Source: Candidatus Mesenet endosymbiont of Agriotes lineatus (GTDB lineage: Bacteria; Pseudomonadota; Alphaproteobacteria; Rickettsiales; Anaplasmataceae). From it: DNA of 64,000 nucleotides. Position numbers and translations under genes: made by a program. The DNA lies in contig NZ_OZ026454.1 in assembly GCF_964019585.1 (NCBI RefSeq), positions 620,001 to 684,000 of the forward strand. Reading direction: 5' to 3'. Under the pieces are notes generated by a model. It saw nothing but the letters and a program-made list of their open reading frames with translations. It was not told the DNA's origin and did no database searches. Each line of letters begins with the position of its first letter. Within the stretch, counting starts at the first letter, position 1. Below, one piece after another: positions 19,632 to 29,058 of the stretch.

Positions 19632-20341
19632 TGGTCTTACTGCTAACCCGTCCTTTACTAGATTCTAAAAAAACAAAAAGCATACTAGAAAAATATGATT
19701 ATAAGGTATATGTTGAGCCAATGTTTAAAATAAGATACCTAGAGACTAAACTTACACAAGATTTTGACGTTATAATATCTACCAGCAGTAATAGCATAAG
19801 GGCTTTAAGTAAAATATCTCAGGAAAGAAGCCACTCAATTATCACTGTTGGCAACGGTACTATGAAAGTTGCAAAAGAGCTTGGATTTACAAATGTAGCA
19901 TCAGCAAGCGGTAATGTAAGCGATTTAATGTTGTATATTAAAGAACATTATCCGCAAGAGATTAAATTTTTATATGCAAGAGGTAAAGAAATATCGTTCG
20001 ACTTCAAGAAGGCGCTAACTGAAAAAGGGTTTACTGTAGAAGAAACTATATTATACGAATCTATCGATAGAATAAGACTGACAAAAAGATGTAAAGAATT
20101 TTTGTTAGCAAATTTCATAAGAGGAGTTCTCTTTTTCTCTACCAGAACAGCAAAAATATTTTGCTCTTTAGTAGAGAAAAGTAACCTACTTGATCATATT
20201 AGAAACATAACAGCATACAGTATGAGTGAGAAGATAACAGGAAATTTAGCTCATTACCGTTGGAAAAACATCATTACGTCTAGCCAATCAACACAGGAAA
20301 GTATGCTAAATTGTATTGTTAAATACAAAAAAGAACATTAG
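19631..20341 (+). CDS. hemD: Uroporphyrinogen-III synthase
   Basis: HemD closes and inverts ring D of hydroxymethylbilane to give uroporphyrinogen III in heme synthesis. The 236 aa product has the two-lobed pattern of the family: LLTRPLLDSKKT at the N-terminus, DVIISTSSNSIRAL, ITVGNGTMKVAKELGF, FLYARGKEISFDFKKALTEKGF, and GVLFFSTRTAKIF with a closing TSSQSTQESML. HemD sequences are poorly conserved, but these elements in this order are convincing. Its start overlaps the preceding gene (TAATG). Confidence 0.88.
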   Translation: MVLLLTRPLLDSKKTKSILEKYDYKVYVEPMFKIRYLETKLTQDFDVIISTSSNSIRALSKISQERSHSIITVGNGTMKVAKELGFTNVASASGNVSDLMLYIKEHYPQEIKFLYARGKEISFDFKKALTEKGFTVEETILYESIDRIRLTKRCKEFLLANFIRGVLFFSTRTAKIFCSLVEKSNLLDHIRNITAYSMSEKITGNLAHYRWKNIITSSQSTQESMLNCIVKYKKEH

Positions 20342-20650
20342 GATAAATGCAGCATAAACAAAATACTAAAACAGCAAAACAACTATACAACACCGAAATT
20401 AACAATTATAGAATAGTTCTCGTTCAAGGGGGATGTTACACAGATGATAAGTGGAAAAAGGGGACTTAAAATGGGACTTATAAGATATCTTATAAATAGT
20501 CTTTTGGCAAATAACAATAATTAATGCAGGTGCAAGAAAAAATAAAGAAACAAGAGCAAGAATTGGGGAAGCCTAAAGTTAAGCAAATTACATGCTGCTT
20601 GTGATCTAGTTGTTTTCTAGTAATCCTAATTTTAGTTTTAATATTTTAAC
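20342..20650. other. Non-coding debris between hemD and IS remnants
   Basis: About 300 bases with only short broken frames (for example a ~38-codon frame from ATG 20348). Nothing supportable as a gene. It precedes the IS256-like terminal sequence at about 20655. Confidence 0.4.
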
Positions 20651-20654
20651 TATT

Positions 20655-21073
20655 TTGCAGGGAGTGTTCTCCAAACTGGGTCAAAAACTCAACTAAATTT
20701 TCAATCTGTTAGGAAAGAAGGTATCAAAAAGCCCAATTTGATATAGTCCAATTTTGCTCTATTTTTTTATAGCACCAAGGCATTTGTAATTGGTTTTTTC
20801 CTGATTTCTATGGGATTGGTAGTATAAACCTAACCGGATCTGAGTACTTAAAATAGCCAGTTTCCCAATTATTTTGCCATAGGATTCCCCATTTTTCTTC
20901 TAATTCAAGCATTCAGCTATTTCTCTATTTGAAGCCTTTCTTCAAATCATTCATTTTGCTGGATACATATTTTAATGAGTTCCTTATCTCATATACAATT
21001 GCACTTCTGCATTGGTTGTTTATGGCTGTAGGAAAGCTTTTAATACACAAATTCCACACTTTGAGATCATTCC
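20655..21073 (-). pseudogene. IS256/Mutator-family transposase remnant (C-terminal half)
   Basis: Read on the minus strand in several frames, this gives IS256-type transposase segments in family order. FPTAINNQ and IRNSLKYVSSK come first, then LELEEKWG, NNWE and FKYSDPVR. A tail resembling the WTMPIRNWG-type ending closes it. At least three frame changes and stops interrupt it. The end near 20660-20690 (GGAGTGTTCTCCAAACTGGGTC) resembles an IS256-type terminal repeat. The N-terminal half is missing; at about 21073 it abuts an IS5-type fragment. No active transposase can be made. Confidence 0.75.
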
Positions 21074-21074
21074 C

Positions 21075-21509
21075 TAACCAAAACCTTCGCTTTCAGCTAG
21101 ATAAAAACCTCTTTTTTTCCTGTCTTTTGGCCGTTCTATTGGTTGTTCTGTAACATCTGCTAATATCTTCAAAATTCTTTCTGGCGTCATAGTTCTGTCC
21201 TTTTTTTTTGAGATTTTTTTAGCCAAAAGTGGTTCCATTTTCTTGAGTAATCGGCAGATGTTTGAGTTATACAAGTTGAATCGGTAACTCAAGAATCGGT
21301 GTGTTATGTAAGTTCTATATTACAGAATTATACAAAGTATTTTGTCTTCCAACACAGGCTATTTTGATGTTCTTCCATTTCCGTTTTTTAACTTTCTCCC
21401 ACTCTGGGCACACTTTTTCTATAACCTTTTCGAATTTTCTTATTATCAGACCTGTTACATCTCGAAAATTCCTCGGATGTTCTTTTATATTATGGTAATT
21501 TATGCTCAT
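21075..21509 (-). pseudogene. IS5-family transposase remnant (N-terminal part)
   Basis: Two short minus-strand frames make up the N-terminus of an IS5-group DDE transposase. MSINYHNIKEHPRNFRDVTG starts at 21509 and looks like the helix-turn-helix start of such proteins. In another frame ILADVTEQPIERPKDRKKRG gives the well-known ATEQxIERPK segment. The catalytic DDE domain is absent because the sequence breaks into the IS256 remnant. A frameshift lies near 21300. Confidence 0.75.
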
Positions 21510-21584
21510 CTTGCCTCACTTTTTCTTGCTCTATCTCTCTTTATATAACCATTTCTCCTCTTTTGCACCAGGTCTTAAGATATT

Positions 21585-22330
21585 ATGGGACAGATATTAC
21601 ACAAACGCGCCAATACGCTGTGCGAGCAGTTAAGTAAACAATATAACCTAAATCCTAAAACGATCTTAAAATAGAAACTTCTATAGAACTATGGGCCCTA
21701 AGTACCATTTTATCTGAATTAGTATTTTTTCCGTCAAAAGACTGTTTAGATGATTGTTTTATTGCTCTTAAACAACACATTCCTACCTTATCTTACAGTA
21801 ACTTGCATCGTTGCTTAAAAAGACATAATCTTTGCCTAAAAAGAATACTAAGCCAGAAACTTCAAAAAATATGATATCGGTTATTTTCATGTTGATATTT
21901 GTGAAGCGCGAACAAAAGAGGAGAAAGTTTATATTTATGTAGGAATATTGTAAATATGTTTATGCTGAGTTCTCCCATAGGCTGCTATTTTCTTGAAAAT
22001 TTGCTGTGCCTTATAAGGTTCATAAGGTCCTCACTGTATTCAATTCTCCTATTCTTTGCTTAAAACCCCCCCCCTAAAGACAAAATTCATGACTTCGATA
22101 TAGTGTGTAAGAAATTCAACATTAAGTTCATTGGATAAATGGACAGGTAGAAAGAATGAATAGAACTATTAAACAAGCCACAGTTAACATTATGAAACAA
22201 CTGAAGTTTATAATTTCTTGAAAGCTATGCTCAAAAACTCAAGACCCTCAACACCTATGGAAAAAATATTGTCTGAATACAACCTAACATTTTTCATTTA
22301 AATCCTTACCATTACTTGATGGGACTAAAC
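21585..22330 (+). pseudogene. IS481-family transposase remnant
   Basis: Plus-strand segments of an IS481-type transposase appear in the correct order but in shifting frames. MGQILHKRANTLCEQL begins at 21585. DCLDDCFIALKQHIPTLSYS and NLHRCLKRHNL follow, then a FHVDI-like metal-site region, FDIVCKKFNIKFIG, and a broken form of NGQVERMNRTIKQATV. A run of C around 22065 and several stops interrupt it. Inactive. Confidence 0.75.
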
Positions 22331-22420
22331 AACTAGTAAAGCAAGTTTTAAAACCCAGAAATATTAGTATATTATACTAAAGTTAAGATAAAGGTATTAA
22401 CCCACCTACCTAATTACATA

Positions 22421-22774
22421 CCTAGGGCAAGCTATAAGCCGGGTTCTGTTTTTGTGGCTATTTATCTATGATAAGTTTTGCAACTTATCTTTAGCGGCCC
22501 ACCCAGGTAAATATGAGGAAAAACATAAAACTTACCCTTATTTAACCTTGCTCCTGGTGTTGGTTACTTCAGCCACTACATGTTGCCATGAATGCGGTGT
22601 GCTCTTACCACCCCTTTTCACCCTTACCTAAATATAGGCGGTATTTTCTGTAGCCCTGTAACTAGAGTTACCTCCGACGGACATTATCCGTCACCATTTT
22701 TCCTTGGAGCCCGGACTTTCCTCTATTATTCAATCATTGCTGATAAATAACAGCAGCCACACACTTCCCCTAGG
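22421..22774 (-). ncRNA. rnpB: RNase P RNA
   Basis: This is the catalytic RNA of RNase P, which trims the 5' ends of tRNA precursors, read on the minus strand. Universal elements are present: GAGGAAAGTCCGGGCTCC near the 5' end, the block around AAGGGTGAAAAGGGGTGGTA and AAGAGCACACC, and the 3' element ACAGAACCCGGCTTATAGC. The ends CCTAGGGG (5') and CCCTAGG (3') can pair as helix P1 and set the boundaries to within a few bases. Length is about 354 nt, normal for a bacterial type A RNA. It directly follows the IS graveyard. Confidence 0.95.
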
Positions 22775-22883
22775 CCTTTACATTATAGAGATTTATAGAA
22801 CAAAATCAACTTTATTTAAAAATATTTATATTGATATAAATTATATTTAAAAATATAATTTAAGTTTAAAGTTTTTAATAAAT

Positions 22884-24116
22884 ATGCCTATACAACCTGT
22901 ATTACTCTGTGGTGGTATGGGAAGTAGGCTATGGCCCATCTCTCAACCTCCCAAACAATTTTGTAAAGTATTTAGTGATAACACTATGTTATACAACACC
23001 TTATCTAGACTCCATAAGAGTTATAACTCCCCAATAATTACAACAAACATTACACATGAATTCCTAATAACTAAGGAAATAGAATCTATTTATCTGCAAA
23101 AACCAACAATAATATTAGAACCCATCCAAATTGGAACAGCCGCTTCTATATTGGTTGCTATAGCAGATTGCTGTGATGACACTATTGTTATAGTACTACC
23201 TGTAGATCATTATATAGAAAATAAAGTAGATTTTCAAAAGTGCTTAGAGCAAGCAATTACAACAGCAAAAAGTAACGAAGTTGTGGTAATCATTGGCAGT
23301 AAATCCAATTATTTTAGTTCCTGGTTTGGTTATATTAATGCTACCTACAATGACATTATAGGTTGTTATAGCGTAAATGAATTTATTGAAAAACCTTTAA
23401 GTATTCCTTCTGGAGAATACTTTTGGAACTTAGGCATTTTTATATTTAAAGCAAAGTATTATTTTAGCGAAATTGCGAAACTTGCGCCCAATGTTTATAA
23501 AACATGCATAGAAAGCAGAAAGAACTCGACAATACAGAATAATCTAGTGTATTTAAAAAAAGAAGATTTTATGCAAACTCATCCTACTTCTTTCGATTGT
23601 ATGATAATGCAGAAGACAAGAAACTCTTTAATGGTAGAAGCTACTTTTGACTGGGTGGATATTGGTACTTGGAATGGCATATTGTCAATTGTAGAAAGAC
23701 TAATTAAAAATTATTTTAGTAGCTCAGTGCTTTATTATATGCGAGATATAATATCAGATAATATTAAAGTAAAAGAAAAAGTAGTAAAGCCATGGGGATT
23801 TTATAGTATAATTGCAAAAAGGGAAAAATTTTTAATAAAATACCTACATATTAATCCTGCAAGTGCTACTTCAATGCAAGTACATAAACATAGAGATGAG
23901 TATTGTATAATAGTATCTGGAAATGCATGTATTACACTAAATGCCAAAGTAAGTACTATTAATGCAAGTACAGTAATTGAGATTCCTAAGCTAAACGTGC
24001 ATAGAATAGGAAATAGAAGTAATAACAATGACCTACAAATTATAGAAATACAGATAGGTGATTATATTTCTGAAGATGACATAATAAGACTATTTGACGA
24101 CTATGGAAGAGCTTAA
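22884..24116 (+). CDS. manC: Mannose-1-phosphate guanylyltransferase (ManC-type)
   Basis: This enzyme makes GDP-mannose from mannose-1-phosphate and GTP. The 410 aa product has the nucleotidyltransferase signature PVLLCGGMGSRLWPIS and PKQF at the N-terminus, then IEPIQIGTAAS-like LEPIQIGTAAS, LPVDHYI, FIEKP and FDWVDIGTW. The C-terminal cupin begins at KPWGFYSII and contains MQVHKHRDEYCIIVSG, which in bifunctional ManC proteins is the mannose-6-phosphate isomerase part. No other sugar-nucleotide gene is nearby, so the destination of the product is unclear. Confidence 0.88.
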   Translation: MPIQPVLLCGGMGSRLWPISQPPKQFCKVFSDNTMLYNTLSRLHKSYNSPIITTNITHEFLITKEIESIYLQKPTIILEPIQIGTAASILVAIADCCDDTIVIVLPVDHYIENKVDFQKCLEQAITTAKSNEVVVIIGSKSNYFSSWFGYINATYNDIIGCYSVNEFIEKPLSIPSGEYFWNLGIFIFKAKYYFSEIAKLAPNVYKTCIESRKNSTIQNNLVYLKKEDFMQTHPTSFDCMIMQKTRNSLMVEATFDWVDIGTWNGILSIVERLIKNYFSSSVLYYMRDIISDNIKVKEKVVKPWGFYSIIAKREKFLIKYLHINPASATSMQVHKHRDEYCIIVSGNACITLNAKVSTINASTVIEIPKLNVHRIGNRSNNNDLQIIEIQIGDYISEDDIIRLFDDYGRA

Positions 24117-24136
24117 TTATACATATTATAAAGAAG

Positions 24137-25669
24137 CTAAAGTATAAACTTAGATAGATCAGGTTGATTAGAGATCGTATCAAGTTTTTTCTTTACATAC
24201 TGACAGTCTATTATAAATTTTTCACCATTTTTATCAGGTGCAGAAAAACTTATTTCCTCTACAAGCTTTTCCATAACAGTATGAAGTCTTCTTGCACCTA
24301 TATTTTCCACTTTAATATTTACATTATATGCAACTTCAGCTATAGTTTCAATGCTATCATCAGTAAAATTAAGTTCTATTCCTTCTGTCTTCATAAGTGC
24401 AATATATTGTTTAATTAAGCTTGATTCGGGCTCTTTTAGAACTCTAACTAGATCCTTCTGGCTTAAAGGTTTAAGTTCCACTCTAATAGGCAACCTGCCT
24501 TGCAATTCAGGTAAAAGGTCTGAAGGCTTAGATAAATGGAATGCACCAGATGCGATAAATAGTATGTGGTCTGTTTTTACTGTGCCATACTTTGTGGATA
24601 CAGTCGTACCTTCAAGTAAAGGTAACAGATCACGTTGCACTCCTTCTCTATTTACCTCACCTCTTACTTCTGTACGTGCTGCAATTTTGTCAACCTCATC
24701 TAAAAATACTATACCATCATTACTCACAAGCTTTATAGCTTCTTTTATTACATTATCCTCATCTATTAATCTTTCACTCTCTTCACTTATTAGTATTTCA
24801 CGTGCTTCTTTAATTTTTACTTTTATAGTTTTTAATTTTTTACTACCACCAAACATTTTACCTACAACTTCACTAATATTCATGATACCCAGCTGTCCTC
24901 CTGGCATTCCTGGTATATCAAAAGTAGGTACTATATTTTTATTTTCTTTAATGTTTATCGATATTTCCCAATCTTCAAATTCTTTGTTCCTAAGCCTTTT
25001 ACGAAAAACTCTTCTGCTTTCTTTGCTAGCATCTTCACCAACCAGTACATTTAATATTATCCTCTCACAAGAGGCTTCTGCTTTTTTAATAAAAGCTTTA
25101 CGAAACTTTTCTTTTACTAAAGTTATCGCTATATCCATAAGATCACGAATAATTGAATCTACATCACGCCCAACATATCCGATTTCAGTAAACTTTGTTG
25201 CCTCTACCTTAATAAATGGTGCCCCAGCAAGCTTTGCTAAACGACGAGCTATCTCTGTTTTACCAATACCAGTATGACCTATCATTAAGATATTTTTTGG
25301 TATAATTTCATCACATAGTGGTTGTGGTACCTTACTGCGACGCCAGCGATTTCTTAGAGCAATAGCAACAGCACGCTTTGCATCGCCTTGTCCTATAATA
25401 AACCTATCTAATTCTTTTACTATTTCCTTAGGAGATAAATGATATAATCCCTGTTCTTCATTACTGGTATCATCTTCTTTTAAATTCTCATCCTCCTCAA
25501 GATCCTTATTTTCTACAACTTCATCAACAAAACCCTCATCTTCTTTGAAATCTCTATTCTCTATTGCACTTGATTTTTCTTTTTCTTGCTGAGTTTGGAT
25601 AGGAATATTCCTGTAAGGATAATTTAGAGTGTAATATAATAAGTGAAAAAATCTAATTTTAAAAGACAT
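24137..25669 (-). CDS. hslU: HslU ATPase of the HslVU protease, with acidic N-terminal extension
   Basis: HslU is the AAA+ unfoldase that feeds proteins to HslV. The 510 aa product has the family start [23 protein letters not shown] only from about residue 77. Walker A ([15 protein letters not shown]), pore loop region [12 protein letters not shown], Walker B ([12 protein letters not shown]) and the closing LSKFIL are intact. The first ~76 residues are an extension of about 25 basic/hydrophobic residues followed by a very acidic, repeat-like stretch ([20 protein letters not shown]). No methionine or obvious alternative start lies between the extension and the core. It starts 7 bp after hslV, so the two form an operon. 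Confidence 0.94.
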   Translation of the reverse strand: MSFKIRFFHLLYYTLNYPYRNIPIQTQQEKEKSSAIENRDFKEDEGFVDEVVENKDLEEDENLKEDDTSNEEQGLYHLSPKEIVKELDRFIIGQGDAKRAVAIALRNRWRRSKVPQPLCDEIIPKNILMIGHTGIGKTEIARRLAKLAGAPFIKVEATKFTEIGYVGRDVDSIIRDLMDIAITLVKEKFRKAFIKKAEASCERIILNVLVGEDASKESRRVFRKRLRNKEFEDWEISINIKENKNIVPTFDIPGMPGGQLGIMNISEVVGKMFGGSKKLKTIKVKIKEAREILISEESERLIDEDNVIKEAIKLVSNDGIVFLDEVDKIAARTEVRGEVNREGVQRDLLPLLEGTTVSTKYGTVKTDHILFIASGAFHLSKPSDLLPELQGRLPIRVELKPLSQKDLVRVLKEPESSLIKQYIALMKTEGIELNFTDDSIETIAEVAYNVNIKVENIGARRLHTVMEKLVEEISFSAPDKNGEKFIIDCQYVKKKLDTISNQPDLSKFIL

Positions 25670-25676
25670 ATCATTC

Positions 25677-26231
25677 CTATTTTTCTTTCAATTCCTCAAT
25701 AATAATATTATTATTAGTATAAACACAAATATTAGCAGCTATTTTCATTGCTCTCTCTGCTATATCTTTTAGTGTCATATCTTTAATACCGATTAACGCT
25801 CTTGCAGCAGCTAAAGCAAAGTTACCACCAGAACCTATAGCAGCAATACCATCTTCTGGTTCAAGAACATCACCAGTACCAGTAACTACAAGTGATATAG
25901 ACTTATCTACAACAATCATCATAGCTTCAAGTCTTCTCAGATACTTATCTGTTCTCCAATCTTTAGCTAGCTCAACGCAAGCTCTCATCAATTGTCCTGG
26001 ATGCTTATCAAGTTTAGATTCTAACCTTTCAAAAAGAGTAAAAGCATCCGCAGTTGCACCAGCAAATCCAGTTACTACTGAACCATTTGCACAGCTTCTA
26101 ACTTTCCTAGCTTTTGCTTTCATAACAGTATGACCAAGTGACACCTGCCCATCACCAGCTATAACTACATGCTCCCCTCGTCTTACTGATAGGATCGTTG
26201 TACCATATATCTTATTACTATCGTGACTCAT
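25677..26231 (-). CDS. hslV: HslV peptidase of the HslVU protease
   Basis: HslV is the threonine peptidase of the two-component HslVU protease (proteasome-beta fold). The 184 aa product has [23 protein letters not shown], in which the first threonine of TT is the expected catalytic N-terminus after removal of about 10 residues. [23 protein letters not shown] and the C-terminal [16 protein letters not shown] follow, all typical. hslU follows 7 bp downstream on the same strand. Confidence 0.96.
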   Translation of the reverse strand: MSHDSNKIYGTTILSVRRGEHVVIAGDGQVSLGHTVMKAKARKVRSCANGSVVTGFAGATADAFTLFERLESKLDKHPGQLMRACVELAKDWRTDKYLRRLEAMMIVVDKSISLVVTGTGDVLEPEDGIAAIGSGGNFALAAARALIGIKDMTLKDIAERAMKIAANICVYTNNNIIIEELKEK

Positions 26232-26359
26232 CCACTTTCTAAACTAAAATTTTACTATATAAAGATTTTTATGAAAATCCATATTAATAATTTAAATAAT
26301 TATATTTTAACTACTTTCAAGATAGTATTATAGTCTATTTTTTCAAAAAGGGTTTGCAA

Positions 26360-27517
26360 TTGATACAAAACATTATCAATCTTATTTCTTCTTTGATAAA
26401 GAGGAAAGAATCAGATATAAACAACTGGTTTGAGGAAAGTTTTAAAAATTTTAAACCTCCATTTTATAGTTCTGTAGATCTTAGAAATTCTGGCTATAAG
26501 ATTGCACCAGTAGATGTAAATCTGTTTCCAGCAGGGTATAATAATTTAAATAAAGAATCGCAGACCCTTGCTTCTGAACTTGTACAAAAATACTTATTAA
26601 AATATAAAAAGGTTTTGATTTTACCTGAAAATCATACACGTAATACTAATTATATAGCTAACTTAGCTGCTCTTAAAAATATTTTTGAACTTGCTGGAAT
26701 TGAAGCGTATGTACATCACAAAAATCTAGATTCAGCATTTTTAGCTCTTAAAAAAGATGACAACCTGCTTATAACAGAAGCAGGTTTTATGCCAGATTTA
26801 ATTGTAATTAATAATGATATGACAGGTGGTATTCCAGAAGCTTTAGAAAATATAAAGCAAGATATAATACCTTCACCTTTACTTGGGTGGCACAACAGAA
26901 ATAAATCAAGATATTTTGAAATTTACAAAAACGTCATTTTGGAATTTTGTAGCGAATTTGAACTAGATGAGTGGCTAATATCCGCTTATACAACTGGCTG
27001 CAAGAATATTGATTTTGCCACAAATCAAGGATTAGAAGCAGTAGCTGCAGCAGTTGATGATATGATAACTAAAATAAAAGATAAATTTCAGGTTTACAAT
27101 ATCAAAGAGCAACCGTATGTGTTAATAAAAGCTGATAAAGGAACCTATGGCATGGGCATTATGACAGTGACTAGTGCAGAAGATATATTACAAATTAACA
27201 AAAAAAATAGAAATAAGATGAATAAAATAAAAGATGGTGTTAAAGTCAATAGTGTGATAGTTCAGGAAGGAGTACCCACCCTTGACCGCTTTCATGGAGG
27301 TGCAGCAGAACCCTTGATATATTATGTAGGAGGTTGCCCAGTATGTTATTTATTTCGCTATAACAACAATAAAGATAAATATTCCAACTTAAATTCCTTA
27401 GGCTGTAATTTTATTGACGTTAGCTCTATCACAGAAAAAAAGACTTTATTGGTTTGGAGCTTAATCAGTAAATTAGCAGTATTGGCTGCAGCAAAAGAAT
27501 CACGCTCATTTAATTAA
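26360..27517 (+). CDS. gshA: Glutamate-cysteine ligase (GshA, proteobacterial non-canonical family)
   Basis: This is the first enzyme of glutathione synthesis, of the family described for some proteobacteria (GshA domain, ATP-grasp-like). The protein shows SVDLRNSGYKIAPVDVNLFPAGYNNL, HTRNTNYI, LLGWHNRNKSRYF, VLIKADKGTYGMGIM and QEGVPTLDRFHGGAAEP. Two TTG codons could start it, at 26354 and 26360. The upstream AAAAAGGG ends at 26352, so TTG 26360 has the better spacing (7 nt) and gives 385 aa. A strong palindrome follows the stop. Confidence 0.85.
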   Translation: MIQNIINLISSLIKRKESDINNWFEESFKNFKPPFYSSVDLRNSGYKIAPVDVNLFPAGYNNLNKESQTLASELVQKYLLKYKKVLILPENHTRNTNYIANLAALKNIFELAGIEAYVHHKNLDSAFLALKKDDNLLITEAGFMPDLIVINNDMTGGIPEALENIKQDIIPSPLLGWHNRNKSRYFEIYKNVILEFCSEFELDEWLISAYTTGCKNIDFATNQGLEAVAAAVDDMITKIKDKFQVYNIKEQPYVLIKADKGTYGMGIMTVTSAEDILQINKKNRNKMNKIKDGVKVNSVIVQEGVPTLDRFHGGAAEPLIYYVGGCPVCYLFRYNNNKDKYSNLNSLGCNFIDVSSITEKKTLLVWSLISKLAVLAAAKESRSFN

Positions 27518-27520
27518 TTT

Positions 27521-27550
27521 TAGTATTTTTTTATGTATAAAAAAATACTA
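27521..27550. terminator. Perfect palindrome after gshA
   Basis: TAGTATTTTTTTAT (27521-27534), GT, ATAAAAAAATACTA (27537-27550) lies four bases after the gshA stop. The T-run inside the stem makes it a candidate terminator for gshA. Confidence 0.5.
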
Positions 27551-27589
27551 CCGAAAAATAAAGCTCTAATTTATAATTAATACTATAAA

Positions 27590-27679
27590 CTTTACTTCTG
27601 AAGTTGTAAAAGGAGCATCAGAAGTAAAACTTGAGACTTTATAGAATATAAGCTCTAAAGAGAGCTTATATTCTATAAA
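27590..27679. repeat. Two hairpins between gshA and the ankyrin pseudogene
   Basis: A first inverted repeat has arms TTTACTTCTGA (from about 27591) and TCAGAAGTAAA (to about 27628). A second, perfect one has 19-bp arms (27638-27656 and 27661-27679; core ATAGAATATAAGCTCT) around a 4-base loop. The second could serve as a bidirectional terminator for the convergent genes or be a palindromic repeat element. Confidence 0.6.
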
Positions 27680-27703
27680 AAATGTAGCAAAAACCTAAAG
27701 TGC

Positions 27704-28162
27704 CTACATTAATATACATTCTTCTTTGTCCTTTTTACCCTTACTCTGTTTTTTTTGATTACTACAACTACACTTATCTAAGCTAGAACTAGGTCTACCA
27801 TAAGCATCATCAGTTGCCCCCCACCTCCTAAGATCGTCAGCCATTTCTTTATGTTTAAAAAATTCAGCACTTCCTAATGGAGTTTTATTACCATACGCGC
27901 GATGATTAAGATTTGCCCCTTTCTCCTTACAGAACTCGGCAGTTTTTGTATTGCCACTTTGAGCAGCAGCACACAAAAAGTCTCCATATATTTTTTTAGG
28001 ATTTTCCTCTACCCGCTTTGCAAACCAATCTACTTGTTTTTCTGCCCCTGCCCTGTTACCTTCTTCAAGGCTTGAAGATACTCTTTGGTAGGTTTGAGGA
28101 AATATTACACCATTACCAAGTTTTGACCAACATTTTGGCTTGTTATCTTAACTACTATTCAT
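27704..28162 (-). pseudogene. Ankyrin-repeat protein with early stop codon
   Basis: This is a short ankyrin-type protein. The natural start is probably ATG 28162, which follows AAAGGGGGAATAA, but the fifth codon is TAA (28148-28150). After it the same frame is open for about 147 codons to 27704. Visible segments are KQVDWFAKRVEENPKKIYG, then the ankyrin-like FLCAAAQSGNTKTAEFCKEKGANLNHR and NKTPLGSAEFFKHKEMADDLRRWGA, and a Cys/Lys-rich tail. The ATG at 27976 could start a 90 aa product, but it lies inside the repeat. Probably a degraded ankyrin gene. Confidence 0.7.
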
Positions 28163-28422
28163 TTATTCCCCCTTTATTCTATAATTAATATATCATGATA
28201 AAGGGTATTTAAAAAGCCCAAATGTTGCTAAGGTAATACTATAATATTGTAAATTATATGGTTTTTACAAATTTTCTTCTCTATCGGCTATATCAACAAA
28301 TACATTTCAGCATCATTTTTTTGTTACACAAGAAGATTTAGATTGGAATAAGCAAATAAAAACTAGTATATTAAAATGATGTTTTAGCTTTAGAAATTTT
28401 TATTTAAAATTATATAAGTTAT

Positions 28423-28944
28423 ATGGCCAGCATTGTTAGATATGAAAAGTTTTCACCAAAAATAGGAGAAGGGACCTTTATTGCTAAGGGGGTGTACATT
28501 ATTGGTAAGGTGGAAATAGGTAAAAACGTAAGTGTTTGGTATAATTCTATTCTTAGAGGAGATGTGGGATCTATTTATATTGGTGATGGAAGCAATGTTC
28601 AAGATGGCACCATAATTCATGTAGATAGAGTAGGAGGTGATACTAAAATTGGTAATATGGTTACAATTGGTCACGGCTGCATTCTTCATGCTTGCACTGT
28701 TTGCGATAGAGTGCTAATTGGCATGGGGTCAATTATTATGAACAATGCTACTATTGAATCAAATAGTATAATAGCAGCTGGTTCGTTGGTTACAGAAGGA
28801 AAAATAGTAAAGAGTGGAGAAGTTTGGGCTGGCCGTCCAGCAAAGCTACTACGTAAAATATTGCAGGAGGAGATAGAAAATATTAATATTTCTGCAGCAA
28901 ATTATATAGAATTAAGTAAACAATATATGGAGAATGATGGATAA
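28423..28944 (+). CDS. Gamma-carbonic anhydrase-like hexapeptide-repeat protein
   Basis: This is a left-handed beta-helix protein of the gamma-carbonic anhydrase/YrdA/PaaY group, 173 aa. Hexapeptide repeats run from about residue 15 to 140. NVSVWYNSILRGDVGSIYIG, IIHVDR (first zinc histidine) and TIGHGCILHACTV (the other two histidines) are the signature regions. Many family members have no proven anhydrase activity, so the exact reaction is uncertain. The last 8 bp overlap a small frame leading to pgk. Confidence 0.88.
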   Translation: MASIVRYEKFSPKIGEGTFIAKGVYIIGKVEIGKNVSVWYNSILRGDVGSIYIGDGSNVQDGTIIHVDRVGGDTKIGNMVTIGHGCILHACTVCDRVLIGMGSIIMNNATIESNSIIAAGSLVTEGKIVKSGEVWAGRPAKLLRKILQEEIENINISAANYIELSKQYMENDG

Positions 28945-29056
28945 ATTGTCTGTGATACTTTCAGAGTTACAAACATGGATGATCAACGGTTTGTACTTAT
29001 TTAGCGCTTTTATAAAAGAAGTGTGGGATTCTTTCGTTGGGTCTTTCTTTAGTTAA
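28937..29056 (+). CDS. Possible 39-residue peptide between the anhydrase and pgk
   Basis: This small frame begins at ATG 28937, overlapping the end of the anhydrase-like gene by 8 bp, and stops 2 bp before pgk. It therefore fills the gap exactly, as a translationally coupled gene would. The peptide begins MDKLSVILSELQTWMING and is amphipathic to hydrophobic with several tryptophans and phenylalanines. I recognise no family. It could be chance; conservation would decide. Confidence 0.35.
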   Translation: MDKLSVILSELQTWMINGLYLFSAFIKEVWDSFVGSFFS

Positions 29057-29058
29057 TT

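Noticed and set aside
21301-21548. Short plus-strand frames opposite the IS5 remnant
   Set aside because: Antisense to recognisable transposase segments.
24351-25277. 308-codon plus-strand frame opposite hslU
   Set aside because: It lies wholly antisense to a clearly conserved gene and has the Ser/Leu-rich composition typical of a shadow frame.
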